Source: Bacillus proteolyticus (GTDB lineage: Bacteria; Bacillota; Bacilli; Bacillales; Bacillaceae_G). Taken from it: a stretch of DNA of 64,000 nt. Both the position numbers and the translations under genes were made by a program. This document shows, piece by piece, positions 50,793-59,765 of the stretch. The first letter of the stretch is position 1. Each line of letters begins with the position of its first letter. The DNA lies in contig NZ_MACH01000055.1 of NCBI RefSeq assembly GCF_001884065.1, positions 62,001 through 126,000 of the forward strand. Reading direction: 5' to 3'. The notes below the pieces were generated by a model, which saw only the letters and a program-made list of their open reading frames with translations, did not search any database and was not told the origin of the DNA.

Positions 50793-51956
50793 TTATTTAC
50801 TTGCTTTCATTGCTTTATCTTTTGCACCAAAAGTGTATTTTAACATTGGTGGTGTAATCATTGTAGTTAAAATAACGACAATAACGATAGCTGTAAAGTA
50901 ATCTTGTGCTAATAGGCCAGAAGAAAGTCCTGTTCCTGCGATGATAAGAGCAACTTCACCACGAGAAACCATTCCGGCACCGATAATTGCAGAACACTTA
51001 GCGTCAAATCCAGTCATACGTGCACCGAATCCACAACCAATTAGTTTCGTTAATACAGCGATTACTGTTAATGCTAGGATGAACCAAATTTGATTACCAA
51101 TACCATCAAATGTAATATTCATACCGATACTTACGAAGAATACTGGTACGAACATTGCGTAAGCGATTGGTTCTACTTTCTTTTCTACTTCATGTTTGTA
51201 GTTCGTTTGAGAAATAGCGATACCAGCTGCGAAAGCACCGATAATACCAGCAATTCCTAATAATTCGCCGAAATATGCGAATGAGAAACAGATAATAAGA
51301 GCCGCGCTCACGATAGACTCAGATACGCGTAGTGGTGATAACCAACGCATAATCGCTGGAACACCTTTCCATCCGATTAAAATAATAGAGGCGAAGAATA
51401 CAACTTTCTTCAAGATAACCATTGTTAAGTTAACATCGTCTGTACCTAAGAAGCTCATTGCAAATGCTAATAAGATAACAACAAGAATGTCATCAAATAC
51501 AGCTGCTCCAAGCATTGTTGTACTTTCACGTGTTTTCATCTTACCTAAATCGCGAAGTGTTTGAACGGAAATACTAACACTTGTCGCACATAGAAGTAAT
51601 CCTAAAAATACAGCGTTCCCTTGTTCCATTCCCATAACAAGACCGGAAACGTAACCACCTACGAATGGAAGAATGATACCTCCGAGTGCAACTGCTAAAG
51701 AAGAATTACGATTTGCGTTTAATTCTTCTAAGTCTGTTTCAAGTCCAGCCATGAACATTAACAGAATAACCCCGACGTTACTTAATTGTGTTAGAAGCTC
51801 TGAATTTTCAATCCAACCTAATACAGCTGGACCGATAACGATACCGACAATTAATTTACCTAGTACAGAAGGTTGACCTAATCTAACACTAAGGTCACCA
51901 GCAAGCTTTGTACTTAATAAAATAAGTGCAATTTGAAAGAAAAATTCGAATTCCAT
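50793..51956 (-). CDS. gerN: monovalent cation/proton antiporter, GerN type
   Basis: A 387-residue CPA2-family antiporter with about 12 hydrophobic helices. The N-terminus (residues 1-60) has GQPSVLGKLIVGIVIGPAVLG and the family motif LMFMAGLETDLEEL. The central GAAVFDDILVVILL carries the conserved Asp pair of the cation site. Length and sequence closely resemble my memory of B. cereus GerN, an Na+/H+-K+ antiporter needed for inosine-triggered spore germination; the close paralogue GerT cannot be excluded. It is transcribed alone, divergent from the MerR gene. Confidence 0.85.
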   Translation of the reverse strand: MEFEFFFQIALILLSTKLAGDLSVRLGQPSVLGKLIVGIVIGPAVLGWIENSELLTQLSNVGVILLMFMAGLETDLEELNANRNSSLAVALGGIILPFVGGYVSGLVMGMEQGNAVFLGLLLCATSVSISVQTLRDLGKMKTRESTTMLGAAVFDDILVVILLAFAMSFLGTDDVNLTMVILKKVVFFASIILIGWKGVPAIMRWLSPLRVSESIVSAALIICFSFAYFGELLGIAGIIGAFAAGIAISQTNYKHEVEKKVEPIAYAMFVPVFFVSIGMNITFDGIGNQIWFILALTVIAVLTKLIGCGFGARMTGFDAKCSAIIGAGMVSRGEVALIIAGTGLSSGLLAQDYFTAIVIVVILTTMITPPMLKYTFGAKDKAMKASK

Positions 51957-52049
51957 CTGATCCTCTCCTCATCATTTTTATTTTTATCATACGATTTCTC
52001 GGAATTTGCCTAATGAAAATATGTAAAACCCATTAAACAAAGGGTCTCA

Positions 52050-52073
52050 TTACAAGTTCTTTTGAACTCGTAA
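52050..52073. repeat. inverted repeat between gerN and merR genes
   Basis: TTACAAGTTC and GAACTCGTAA match in 9 of 10 positions as an inverted repeat with a TTTT spacer. It lacks a T-run, so an operator is more likely than a terminator. The regulator is unknown; the dyad differs from the one before the MATE gene apart from the shared CAAGTT element. Confidence 0.5.
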
Positions 52074-52222
52074 TTTGAACCTGTAATTAATATATAATAA
52101 AATGTATGAAAAATCAATGAAAAAATAGCAGATTTTCATGAGAGGATTCGTTTTAGAAATGGGAGATATAGCTATATAATAAGAAGTAATAAAGTTTACA
52201 TATAATGAATGGAGAAAGAAAA

Positions 52223-53065
52223 ATGTTATTAAATCAACGTTTTACCATTGGAGAAATGGCGAAAATGCATAATATAGCGGAATCTACATTACGTTATTAT
52301 GATGAGAAAGGGATTTTTCATCCGTCAACTGTTGACCCTCAAACGAATTATCGTTATTACACAATTGATCAGTTTTCACTATTAGATACGATTAAATTTT
52401 TACGCCAATTGAACATCCCGTTAAAGGAAATAAAGAAATATATTGATGAAAGAAACCCATCGTATGCGCTGAATTTACTTGAAAAACAACAAGAAATGAT
52501 GCTGAAAAAGCAAAGAGAAATTGAGTATGCTTTGGCAAAAATGGAGCATAAAATCCATTTAATGAAGAAAGCGACGAAATCTGAAGCGAATCAAATTATT
52601 TATAAAAAGATACCGAAACGAAAAATTACAGCAATTGCAGTTGCGCCTAATACAACGGATGATATGTTTGAGTATTATATCCATTCATTGCAAAAAAATA
52701 TGAAGCAAATCGATAATAGTTTATTTTCAGGAGATATCGGTGTAACAGTCTCAAAGAAAGCATTAATGCAAAATGAGTTTCAAGCATATAACAGTGTGTT
52801 TATTCTTTTAGATTACATGCCTTTTCAAGTACATACTTCAGATGAAATAAAAGAAGGGATATTTGCTTGTTCTTATCACCATGGACCATATGAAGAAACA
52901 GACACAACGTATATGGAATTATTAAAGCACATTGATAACGAAGGATATGAAGTGTGCGGAGATGCACTGGAACTTGCATTAATTGATTGGTCCGTAACAG
53001 AAAATCCGGAGGAGCAAGTAACGGAAATTCAAATACCTGTTATTAAAAAGACAAATAAAAAATAG
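52223..53065 (+). CDS. MerR-family regulator with effector domain (BmrR-like)
   Basis: A 280-residue regulator. The N-terminal winged helix (FTIGEMAKMHNIAESTLRYYDEKGIFHP in parts, residues 6-35) and a dimerisation coiled coil (about 75-120) are followed by a GyrI-like effector-binding domain (about 130-270). This matches BmrR-type drug sensors that activate efflux genes by untwisting a 19-bp spacer. ATG 52223 has GGAGAAAG 8 nt upstream. The adjacent MATE gene has exactly such a promoter, so it is the probable target. Confidence 0.9.
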   Translation: MLLNQRFTIGEMAKMHNIAESTLRYYDEKGIFHPSTVDPQTNYRYYTIDQFSLLDTIKFLRQLNIPLKEIKKYIDERNPSYALNLLEKQQEMMLKKQREIEYALAKMEHKIHLMKKATKSEANQIIYKKIPKRKITAIAVAPNTTDDMFEYYIHSLQKNMKQIDNSLFSGDIGVTVSKKALMQNEFQAYNSVFILLDYMPFQVHTSDEIKEGIFACSYHHGPYEETDTTYMELLKHIDNEGYEVCGDALELALIDWSVTENPEEQVTEIQIPVIKKTNKK

Positions 53066-53089
53066 GCTTATATATTTTTCAATTCTCTC

Positions 53090-53120
53090 TTGACCTTCAA
53101 GTTACTTGAAGGTTTAAACT
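53090..53120 (+). promoter_or_regulatory. MerR-type promoter of the MATE gene
   Basis: TTGACC (53090-53095) and TAAACT (53115-53120) are separated by 19 bp rather than 17. A perfect 10-bp dyad ACCTTCAAGT/ACTTGAAGGT (53093-53113, one central T) fills the spacer. This is the classic geometry of a promoter activated by a MerR-family protein. Confidence 0.9.
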
Positions 53121-53151
53121 GTGAACAGAGCATTGAAAAAGGAGCATTTAT

Positions 53152-54510
53152 ATGATGGAAACAACAGAAAAGTTAAGAGAAAAACCGATAAAAAGTTTAT
53201 TTATTTCATATTTAATACCAGCTGTTCTTGGAATGGTATTAATGTCAGTTAATATTGTGATTGATGCAGTCATGATTAGTAGAGGAGTGGGCGCAAATGG
53301 TCTAGCAGGAGTAAACGTAGCTATTCCAGCGTTTTCAATTTTCTTCTCGATATCATTATGGATTGGAATGGGAGGAGCAACGTTATATTCGATTGCACTA
53401 GGTGAAAATAAACTGGAAAGAGCAAGGTCTATTTTTACTCAATCTATGACAGTGGCAGTTATTATCGTAGCTGGTTTAGCAGCTATTTGCTTATGGAGAA
53501 TAGAAGACATAGCATACTTATTCGGTGCAAATGAAGTGATTTTACCATATGCGTTAGACTATTTACACGTGTTATTAACATTTGGAATGATATACGTGTT
53601 AGAAAATATTTTAAGTACATTTATACGAAATGACGGAAATCCTAATTTAGCAATGGCGGGTCTTGTTGTAACGGCTGTATTAAATATAGTGTTTGATTAT
53701 ATCTTTATTTTTATCTTTGGATGGGGCGTAACAGGTGCTGCTTCAGCGACTATTCTTTCAGCAGCGATTGGTTTCCTCGTATTATTATCCCACTTCTTTA
53801 GAAAAAGTAGTATTTTAAAATGGACGAAATTCCATTTTGAATGGGATACGATTAAACAAATTATGGTGATTGGTTTCCCGAGTTTTACAGCAGAAAGTAC
53901 AGTAGCGATTGTAACAATCGGTTTTAATATTGCGTTCGTTCAATATGCAGGAGAACTAGGTGTAGCTTCTTATGCGATGGTGAATAGTATTCATGCAATG
54001 ACATTACTATTATTCTTCGGTGTTGGTGCAGCATTACAACCAATTGCTAGTTTCCATTATGGTGCAAATTTATCAGAAAGATTACGTGAAGGATTGCAGT
54101 TCGCAGTAAAAATTGCGGTAGTACTCGGAGGTATTGCAATTGTTATCGGTTTATTCTTCGGGAAATATATTATTGGTTTATTTGATGTTCAATCGCCAGA
54201 ACTACTGGAGTTAACGTTAACAGGTATTAGTTTATTCTTTATTCAATATGTATTTTTAGGCTATAACATTGTATATGGAGAGTACTTCCAATCAGTGCGA
54301 CAAACGAAAAAATCAGTACTTATTATAATGAGCAGAGGTTTACTATTTATTATTCCATTGTTATGGATTATGCCAAAGTTATTTGGGATAAACGGAATTT
54401 GGCTCGTTATGCCAGTAGCTGAAGTATTGACAGCAATTATCGTATTTACGATGAATCGTATGAAACATCCTGTTCCGATAAACATGGCGAGAGAGAAAGA
54501 AGCAATATAG
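53152..54510 (+). CDS. MATE-family multidrug efflux protein
   Basis: A 452-residue transporter with 12 hydrophobic helices in two homologous halves; the first half opens with IKSLFISYLIPAVLGMVLMS and contains VIDAVMISRGVG, standard MATE features. It probably expels cationic drugs using Na+ or H+. AAAGGAG lies 7 nt before ATG 53152 (ATG 53155 is an alternative). The MerR-type promoter directly upstream implies induction by the effector of the adjacent regulator. Confidence 0.92.
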   Translation: MMETTEKLREKPIKSLFISYLIPAVLGMVLMSVNIVIDAVMISRGVGANGLAGVNVAIPAFSIFFSISLWIGMGGATLYSIALGENKLERARSIFTQSMTVAVIIVAGLAAICLWRIEDIAYLFGANEVILPYALDYLHVLLTFGMIYVLENILSTFIRNDGNPNLAMAGLVVTAVLNIVFDYIFIFIFGWGVTGAASATILSAAIGFLVLLSHFFRKSSILKWTKFHFEWDTIKQIMVIGFPSFTAESTVAIVTIGFNIAFVQYAGELGVASYAMVNSIHAMTLLLFFGVGAALQPIASFHYGANLSERLREGLQFAVKIAVVLGGIAIVIGLFFGKYIIGLFDVQSPELLELTLTGISLFFIQYVFLGYNIVYGEYFQSVRQTKKSVLIIMSRGLLFIIPLLWIMPKLFGINGIWLVMPVAEVLTAIIVFTMNRMKHPVPINMAREKEAI

Positions 54511-54514
54511 TGAA

Positions 54515-54552
54515 AAAAATCCCCTTGAACAAGTTAAGGGGATTTTTTTATT
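54515..54552. terminator. terminator between MATE and DUF421 genes
   Basis: Arms AAAAATCCCCTTGA/TTAAGGGGATTTTT with T-runs; serves both convergent genes. Confidence 0.9.
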
Positions 54553-55213
54553 CTTTTAAACTAATCGCAAAAGATCCATCTGTCTCCTGCACAGAAGCGA
54601 AAGCTACATTTTTAATGTTTGTAACACCTTTCTCCTGTAACTCTGCATGTAACCACTTTTCGTTTTTATGGATTAGTTTTAAGTTATCGTATTGAATTTG
54701 TGAATCAACGATAAGAGCGATTGGTAACCCTGCATACTTAACATCTATATTCATATCTTTTGGCGTCAATGGTATGAGTTCTCTCTTTGGCAAAATACTT
54801 ATAGATCCATTTGATTCTAAAATTGCATATTCAATTTCATGAACACTTGGATATCCTGCTACTCGGAGGTTTGAGAGTAATTCGGCAATCGGGTATCTAC
54901 TTTTCTTTAAGTTCTCAAAAATAATATCTCCATGTTTTATTAAAATAATGGGGTGCCCGAGAATGAAGCGATTTAATTTATTGAATAAACTTAGTTTTGT
55001 AAGAAGTAGATGTAAGCATGTAATGGTAACCATGCCGAAAAATGCTTGTAAAGCACCAGCGACTGGTATCGCTTGAAAAGCTAAATAAGATAAAAAAATA
55101 ATAGCCCCAAAATCATGAGGGGTTAGTTGTGCTAATGCAGATTTACCAAGTAGCTTAAGTGATAGTAAAAATAAGATAAAAAAGAACGATACATTAAATA
55201 AAAAGAGAAGCAA
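54548..55213 (-). CDS. DUF421 (YetF/YkjA-type) membrane protein
   Basis: A 221-residue protein with three N-terminal membrane helices (residues about 1-22, 35-55 and 58-78) and two cytoplasmic alpha/beta halves, the second with QIQYDNLKLIHKNEKWLHAELQ (in parts). This fits DUF421. The start is probably TTG 55213: AAGGAG sits 8 nt upstream, whereas GTG 55222 overlaps that site. Spore-associated roles are reported for relatives, but the sequence itself does not decide this. Confidence 0.85.
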   Translation of the reverse strand: MLLFLFNVSFFFILFLLSLKLLGKSALAQLTPHDFGAIIFLSYLAFQAIPVAGALQAFFGMVTITCLHLLLTKLSLFNKLNRFILGHPIILIKHGDIIFENLKKSRYPIAELLSNLRVAGYPSVHEIEYAILESNGSISILPKRELIPLTPKDMNIDVKYAGLPIALIVDSQIQYDNLKLIHKNEKWLHAELQEKGVTNIKNVAFASVQETDGSFAISLKE

Positions 55214-55373
55214 GAGGGACACTCCTTCGTGTGAAGTTGTACTTACTATTCCCGAAAGTAATGTAAATATTACCTTTTATAGGATGAATTAGGGTGAATT
55301 GGAATTTGGCTGTATACAAACAAATAAATGGATATTATGATGAAGGAAGTAAAGGGAATAGGAGTATATGGAT

Positions 55374-55952
55374 ATGAGAAAGAAGAAAATAATTAAGTAC
55401 ATTTTAGTTGTTATAATGATCTTCGCCGTGTATGCGGGGTTTTTACAATATAACATCTATAAGCATGGGCATATGAATGCCACCTACGATGCGGATTATA
55501 TAATTGTACTAGGATCGAAAGTAAATGGAATAAAACCTTCTTATTCATTGCAATATCGTATTGATAAAGCAGCTGAGTATTTAAAATCACATGAGAAAAC
55601 AATTGCTATCGTATCTGGAGGCCAAGGAAAAGGTGAAGATATTACAGAAGCATTAGCGATGAAACAAGGATTAATGAAACAAAATATTGCAGAAGACCGC
55701 ATTATAGTGGAAGACCGTTCGACGAGCACAGATGAGAATATTAAATTTTCAAAACCTCTTATCCCTGAACATATGAAAAAAGGGATGATTGTAACGAACG
55801 ATTTTCATATGTTCCGAGCGAAAAAGATTGCAGAAAAACAAGGATTGACATTAGAAGGTCTTCCGGCGAAAACACCGAAACCAATTATTATTCAATCGAA
55901 CGTTCGAGAATATTTAGCGATTACGCAATATTGGTTTATGAATCGAATATAG
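55374..55952 (+). CDS. YdcF/SanA-like DUF218 protein
   Basis: A 192-residue protein: a basic N-terminus, one membrane anchor (about residues 6-26) and an outward DUF218 domain with DYIIVLGSKVNG, YRIDKAAEYLKS, IVSGGQGKGEDITEA, EDRSTSTDENI and TNDFHMFRA. Relatives ElyC/SanA affect envelope integrity; their reaction is unclear. ATG 55374 is preferred over 55368 because AGGAG is 9 nt upstream. Confidence 0.88.
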   Translation: MRKKKIIKYILVVIMIFAVYAGFLQYNIYKHGHMNATYDADYIIVLGSKVNGIKPSYSLQYRIDKAAEYLKSHEKTIAIVSGGQGKGEDITEALAMKQGLMKQNIAEDRIIVEDRSTSTDENIKFSKPLIPEHMKKGMIVTNDFHMFRAKKIAEKQGLTLEGLPAKTPKPIIIQSNVREYLAITQYWFMNRI

Positions 55953-55957
55953 TGAAA

Positions 55958-55992
55958 GTGATCCCGCCTGAAATTCTAGGCGGGATTTATTT
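55958..55992 (+). terminator. terminator of the DUF218 gene
   Basis: Arms ATCCCGCCT/AGGCGGGAT followed by TTATTTT. Confidence 0.85.
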
Positions 55993-56099
55993 TGAGGGAA
56001 ATCTTACAAAAGTGTCATGTTCATGAAAGGTAAAGCGATAGTTTCTAAAAGGGTTTCCTGACATAATGAAGATAACAAAAAACTTTAGAGGTGATTCGG

Positions 56100-56417
56100 T
56101 TGAAAGGAAATAATATTTTATCTTCGCTATGTTACTTTAGTATCTTTTTTGCACCGTTTTTACTGCCAATTATCGTGTACTTCGTTGCGGAAGATGAAGT
56201 GAAATATCATGCAAAAAAAGCATTTTGGTCACATGTTTTCCCATACGCAATTTTATTTGGAGGATTGGCACTATCAGGAGTATACGGTTTAAGTTTCAAT
56301 CAGTCTGAGGGCGTTGGAATTGGGATGGTTATAACGTATGCAGTGTTTATTTTAGTAGGGATTTATTATTTCATTTGGAATATCGTAAAAGGCGTTAAAG
56401 TTTTAAAAACGGCGTAA
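56100..56417 (+). CDS. DUF4870 membrane protein
   Basis: A 105-residue protein with three hydrophobic helices and the DUF4870 pattern: a short first helix with FAPFLLPIIVYFV, then EDEVKYHAKKAFWSHVF and a final GIYYFIWNIVKGVKVL. TTG 56100 is the start, with GAGGTGATT immediately upstream; GTG 56091 lies inside that site. Function is unknown. Confidence 0.85.
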   Translation: MKGNNILSSLCYFSIFFAPFLLPIIVYFVAEDEVKYHAKKAFWSHVFPYAILFGGLALSGVYGLSFNQSEGVGIGMVITYAVFILVGIYYFIWNIVKGVKVLKTA

Positions 56418-56493
56418 CAATAATAGAGTACGGATTTCTTGGTAGTTTCCAGTAAGTTAATATAATTTCATTTACCGTAATGAAAGATACTTA

Positions 56494-56528
56494 TAAAAAA
56501 GAGTAATTCAAAAAGAATTGCTCTTTTT
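56494..56528 (+). terminator. terminator of the DUF4870 gene
   Basis: Arms AAAAAGAGTAATTC/GAATTGCTCTTTTT. Confidence 0.85.
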
Positions 56529-56601
56529 GTGCTTATAAGTTGTGAATAATGAAAAAGATATGTTAATTTTTCATTATGAAGAGAAAAAAGGAGTGACTTT
56601 C

Positions 56602-57336
56602 ATGAATGAGATGATACATAAGATGGAGCAACACGTTTCAGTTCGTAAATATAAAGAAGAACCAATTTCAAAAGAGGTAGTAGAAAGAATGGTGCAAGCT
56701 GCACAACATGCGGCTTCCTCACATTTTGTACAGGCGTATTCTCTTATATATGTAACAGATCAGGAACTAAAGGCTAAACTAGCTGAATTATCCGGGAATC
56801 GTCACGTGAAAGACTGCGCAGCATTCTTTGTATGCTGTGCGGATTTAAAACGTTTAGAAACTGCATGTGAGAAACATGGAACAGAAATTAAACATGAGGG
56901 AGTAGAGGACTTTATTGTAGCAACAGTAGATGCTTCACTATTTGCACAAAACTTAGCACTTGCAGCTGAATCTTTAGGATACGGCATTTGTTATATTGGT
57001 GGTATTCGTAATAGCCCGAAAGAAGTGAGTGAATTGCTTCATTTACCGGATAAAGTATATCCCGTGTTTGGAATGACAGTCGGTGTGCCAGATCAAGAAC
57101 ATGGAGTTAAACCACGTTTACCGGTAGCGGCCATTCTTCATGAAAATGGATATGATGAAAAGAAATATGATGAATTATTAAACGAATATGATGAAACGAT
57201 GAGTGCGTATTACAAAGAAAGATCGTCAAATCAAAAAAACGTAACATGGACAGAATCAATGAGCTCATTTATGTCCAAAGAGAAAAGAATGCATATGAAA
57301 GAGTTTTTAAGTGAGAAAGGATTAAATAAGAAATGA
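56602..57336 (+). CDS. NADPH-dependent nitroreductase/FMN oxidoreductase (NfsA-like)
   Basis: A 244-residue flavoprotein. Family features: SVRKYKEEPIS near residue 13 (FMN phosphate), AAQHAASSHFVQAYSLI, VDASLFAQNLALAAESLGYGICYIGGIRN around 120-150, and a PRLPVAAILHENGY segment. It reduces FMN, flavin-linked or nitroaromatic substrates with NAD(P)H. The start at 56602 has AAAGGAGTGAC; a longer reading from 56542 is rejected. Confidence 0.9.
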   Translation: MNEMIHKMEQHVSVRKYKEEPISKEVVERMVQAAQHAASSHFVQAYSLIYVTDQELKAKLAELSGNRHVKDCAAFFVCCADLKRLETACEKHGTEIKHEGVEDFIVATVDASLFAQNLALAAESLGYGICYIGGIRNSPKEVSELLHLPDKVYPVFGMTVGVPDQEHGVKPRLPVAAILHENGYDEKKYDELLNEYDETMSAYYKERSSNQKNVTWTESMSSFMSKEKRMHMKEFLSEKGLNKK

Positions 57337-57388
57337 GTAAAAAGGACAAACCTGAGATGTTAGCTTAAGTTATAACATCACATGCAAA

Positions 57389-57437
57389 ACCGAAGTTGAG
57401 AAAGCGAGACTCGCTTTCTCAACTTCGGTTTTTATTT
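57389..57437 (+). terminator. terminator of the nitroreductase gene
   Basis: Long perfect stem ACCGAAGTTGAGAAAGCGAG/CTCGCTTTCTCAACTTCGGT with T-run. Confidence 0.92.
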
Positions 57438-57559
57438 GTTATTATATAAAATGAAAATAATAATTAATAAATTTTTACAAAAGTGATAGAAAATGAGAAT
57501 GAAATGCCAATAGTAAGTAAAAGCAGCTGCTAAAGGGGAACTGAGGAAGGATGATGTTT

Positions 57560-58099
57560 ATGATTTTCGATTCTGAAGAGGATTTAATTATAGCTATGAA
57601 AAAACGCGATCAAGATGCTTTGAAAGAAGTGATTGATCAATATGGAAAATTAATTTTGTACATTATTCATAAATCATTAAGTACCCCTATTGAAAAACAA
57701 TATGTGGATGATTGTTATAATGATGTATTTACTGTCATTTGGTTTCATATCGACCAATTTGATATAGAAAAGGGCAACTTAAAATCTTGGATGATTGGTA
57801 TTACTAAATTAAAGGCATTGGAATATAAAAAGAAAGTATATAAAGAGAATAAAATCGATAAAGATGTAGAAGTAGATACAGGTATCCATGATAGGTATGA
57901 AATAGAACAAGAAGAAGAGATTATGGAAATCGTACAAGAATTAAATACGAAGGATCGATATATCTTTTTAAAGAGGTATATTGATGGGTATTCCATTGAC
58001 GATATTGCAAAAGAATTAAAAGTAACGGCTGATTATATATACAATCGAATTTCTCGTGGGAAGAAAAAACTTCAAAAACTGTGGAAAGGGAGTGTGTAA
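57560..58099 (+). CDS. ECF-like sigma factor
   Basis: A 179-residue sigma-70-family protein with only regions 2 and 4. Region 2 (about 15-85) shows DDCYNDVFTVIWFHIDQFD and KGNLKSWMIGITKLKALEYKKK; region 4 (about 115-175) shows DRYIFLKRYIDGYSIDDIAKELKVT helix-turn-helix and RISRGKKKLQKLW. The start at 57560 is preferred over the two upstream in-frame ATGs because of the GAGGAAGG site. The membrane-protein gene begins 1 bp after its stop and may encode its regulator. Confidence 0.9.
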   Translation: MIFDSEEDLIIAMKKRDQDALKEVIDQYGKLILYIIHKSLSTPIEKQYVDDCYNDVFTVIWFHIDQFDIEKGNLKSWMIGITKLKALEYKKKVYKENKIDKDVEVDTGIHDRYEIEQEEEIMEIVQELNTKDRYIFLKRYIDGYSIDDIAKELKVTADYIYNRISRGKKKLQKLWKGSV

Positions 58100-58100
58100 T

Positions 58101-58712
58101 ATGGATAAAAGATTATTGTCGATGTTAAATGAGCTCCAATATTCAGATGAAGAAATTGTACGTTTAGAAAAAGAGGCGAATGAGTCTATCAATATAGATA
58201 AGTATTATGTGAGAAATGGAGATCTACTAAAAAAAATAACTTTACAAATGTTAGAAGAATCAATTAGGAACGAATTACAAACTGGTGAAGAAATTGAGAA
58301 GGAACTATTAGTAGACGAAGGATATATGACAAATAATAAAGTAATACCAAATATATATTACGTAGGAGCTACTTTTTATTATTATATCGTTTTAACAAAT
58401 AAAAGAGTAATCATGAAAGGATTAGATTGTTATTTTAAAAAAACAAATGAGCATAGCATGCCAATAGAGGATATACAATCCATTTCGCAACATAAAAAAA
58501 TGAAAAATGTCTTTGAGATTAAATATAATAACACTCATATACAATTTGGAAGTATTGAGTATGCACGTGAAGTTGCAATGATAGTTATGGAGTTAAGAGA
58601 ACGCGGAGTAAAAGTAGAAAAGTATACAGATTTTGAAAAAGGGTTTTTCTTATTTTTTAATATATTCGTGATAGTAAGTGCAGGTCTTTGCTTTATAAAA
58701 TATTTAATGTAA
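58101..58712 (+). CDS. putative membrane regulator of the ECF sigma factor
   Basis: A 203-residue protein starting 1 bp after the sigma gene, with GGGAGTG upstream. The N-terminal 60 residues are charged and helical; residues about 90-170 look like a bacterial PH-type domain (FYYYIVLTNKRVIMKGLDCYF and EDIQSISQHKKM); one C-terminal helix (about 182-202) anchors it. The neighbouring position suggests an anti-sigma factor, but no standard anti-sigma domain or zinc motif is seen. I would call it a candidate. Confidence 0.72.
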   Translation: MDKRLLSMLNELQYSDEEIVRLEKEANESINIDKYYVRNGDLLKKITLQMLEESIRNELQTGEEIEKELLVDEGYMTNNKVIPNIYYVGATFYYYIVLTNKRVIMKGLDCYFKKTNEHSMPIEDIQSISQHKKMKNVFEIKYNNTHIQFGSIEYAREVAMIVMELRERGVKVEKYTDFEKGFFLFFNIFVIVSAGLCFIKYLM

Positions 58713-58738
58713 AAAGCGGCATAATAGCCGCTTTTTAT
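58710..58738 (+). terminator. terminator of the sigma-factor operon
   Basis: Arms AAAAGCGGC/GCCGCTTTTT around ATAATA. Its 3' part is repeated at 59766-59781. Confidence 0.88.
58723..58738. repeat. 16-bp direct repeat, left copy
   Basis: AATAGCCGCTTTTTAT, identical to 59766-59781. The two copies bracket the TSUP gene and a bcr1 remnant. Confidence 0.8.
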
Positions 58739-58913
58739 CGTTTTATTTAGTATTCGATTTAAAATATTTGTCTTATGAAAGAACGATTATTGCTAATTGT
58801 AAACTGCCAATAAAGTTATTTAAGTTTTGATATAGAATGCCCCATCGCACTTGAAAATGCAGCAATAATTTCGTTTGAACCTATCTATTATTGTGCACTA
58901 TCTAAAGCACCCT

Positions 58914-59639
58914 CTATAACAAGTTTAAACTTTCAATAAGAAGATAAACCCCCGTACAACTCAAAAGGATGTACGTAAATATTTTGAAAATCTGTTGATT
59001 AAGCCATTTGAAAATAATTTGACCTATATACAAACCTAGAAATACGATTGGAATAGCGTAAAAACTTGATTCCCAAATTGTTTTGTTTGTGCCAGTAAAG
59101 AGTATTTGAGTTAGTAGGCTAATGAAATATATAAATAGATAAAAAGCTAAAGTAGTTGCTCTCAGCTTCTCTTTTTTCGTATCAGTTCCTGTAAAGTACA
59201 GTAACAGGGGTGGTCCTGGCATACCGATACTTGTCGTTAAAAGACCGGATAATCCGCCCACTAAGAAATCTCTAGATTTTGTTGATTTAATCTTAAAGTT
59301 GCATATTAGCATCAACGTTAATAGTAAGAGGAGGATGCTAATTGCTAATTTAAATGTGTTGATGTCAATGGAAATGAAAATGAAAATACCAAAAGGAACA
59401 CCAACTATACTACCGAAAATTAACCTTTTCAGTAGTACAAAATCAATGTCCATTCTTATTTTCCAAATGAGTGATATGGAAATAATTAACGATAAAATGA
59501 TATTTATTTGTATAGCTTCTTGTGGTAGAAATACCATGAGTAAGAACGGTGTTGCCATAATAGAAAAGCCAAAACCTGTACTTGTTTGTAAAATAGAAGC
59601 TACTAATATAATACATATGAAAATGAATATAATCTCCAA
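58914..59639 (-). CDS. TauE/SafE-family (TSUP) anion exporter
   Basis: A 241-residue membrane protein with about eight helices in two halves; the halves start FGFSIMATPFLLM and GGLSGLLTTSIGMPGPPLLLYF, the TSUP signature. Such proteins export sulfite, sulfoacetate or similar anions; the substrate is not predictable. TTG 59639 is the start, 5 nt after GGGGGG. It lies alone in a segment flanked by a 16-bp direct repeat. Confidence 0.87.
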   Translation of the reverse strand: MEIIFIFICIILVASILQTSTGFGFSIMATPFLLMVFLPQEAIQINIILSLIISISLIWKIRMDIDFVLLKRLIFGSIVGVPFGIFIFISIDINTFKLAISILLLLLTLMLICNFKIKSTKSRDFLVGGLSGLLTTSIGMPGPPLLLYFTGTDTKKEKLRATTLAFYLFIYFISLLTQILFTGTNKTIWESSFYAIPIVFLGLYIGQIIFKWLNQQIFKIFTYILLSCTGVYLLIESLNLL

Positions 59640-59680
59640 GATAGCCCCCCTACATAATCAGATCCAATAAATATTTTAAC

Positions 59681-59765
59681 ATAAAGTGAAATTTTAATCA
59701 GTGGGGGTTTTGTTCATCCCCCACTGATTATTAGCCCACACCAATTGGGATCTTACTTCCCGGCA
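59681..59765. mobile_element. bcr1-related repeat remnant
   Basis: The segment begins ATAAAGTGAAATTTTAATCA, contains the CAGTGGGGG/CCCCCACTG hairpin and TGATTATTAG, then jumps to CCAATTGGGATCTTACTTCCCGG. Against the full copy at 61916-62065 the middle and right end are missing or altered. It looks like a decayed or internally deleted bcr1. Confidence 0.75.
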
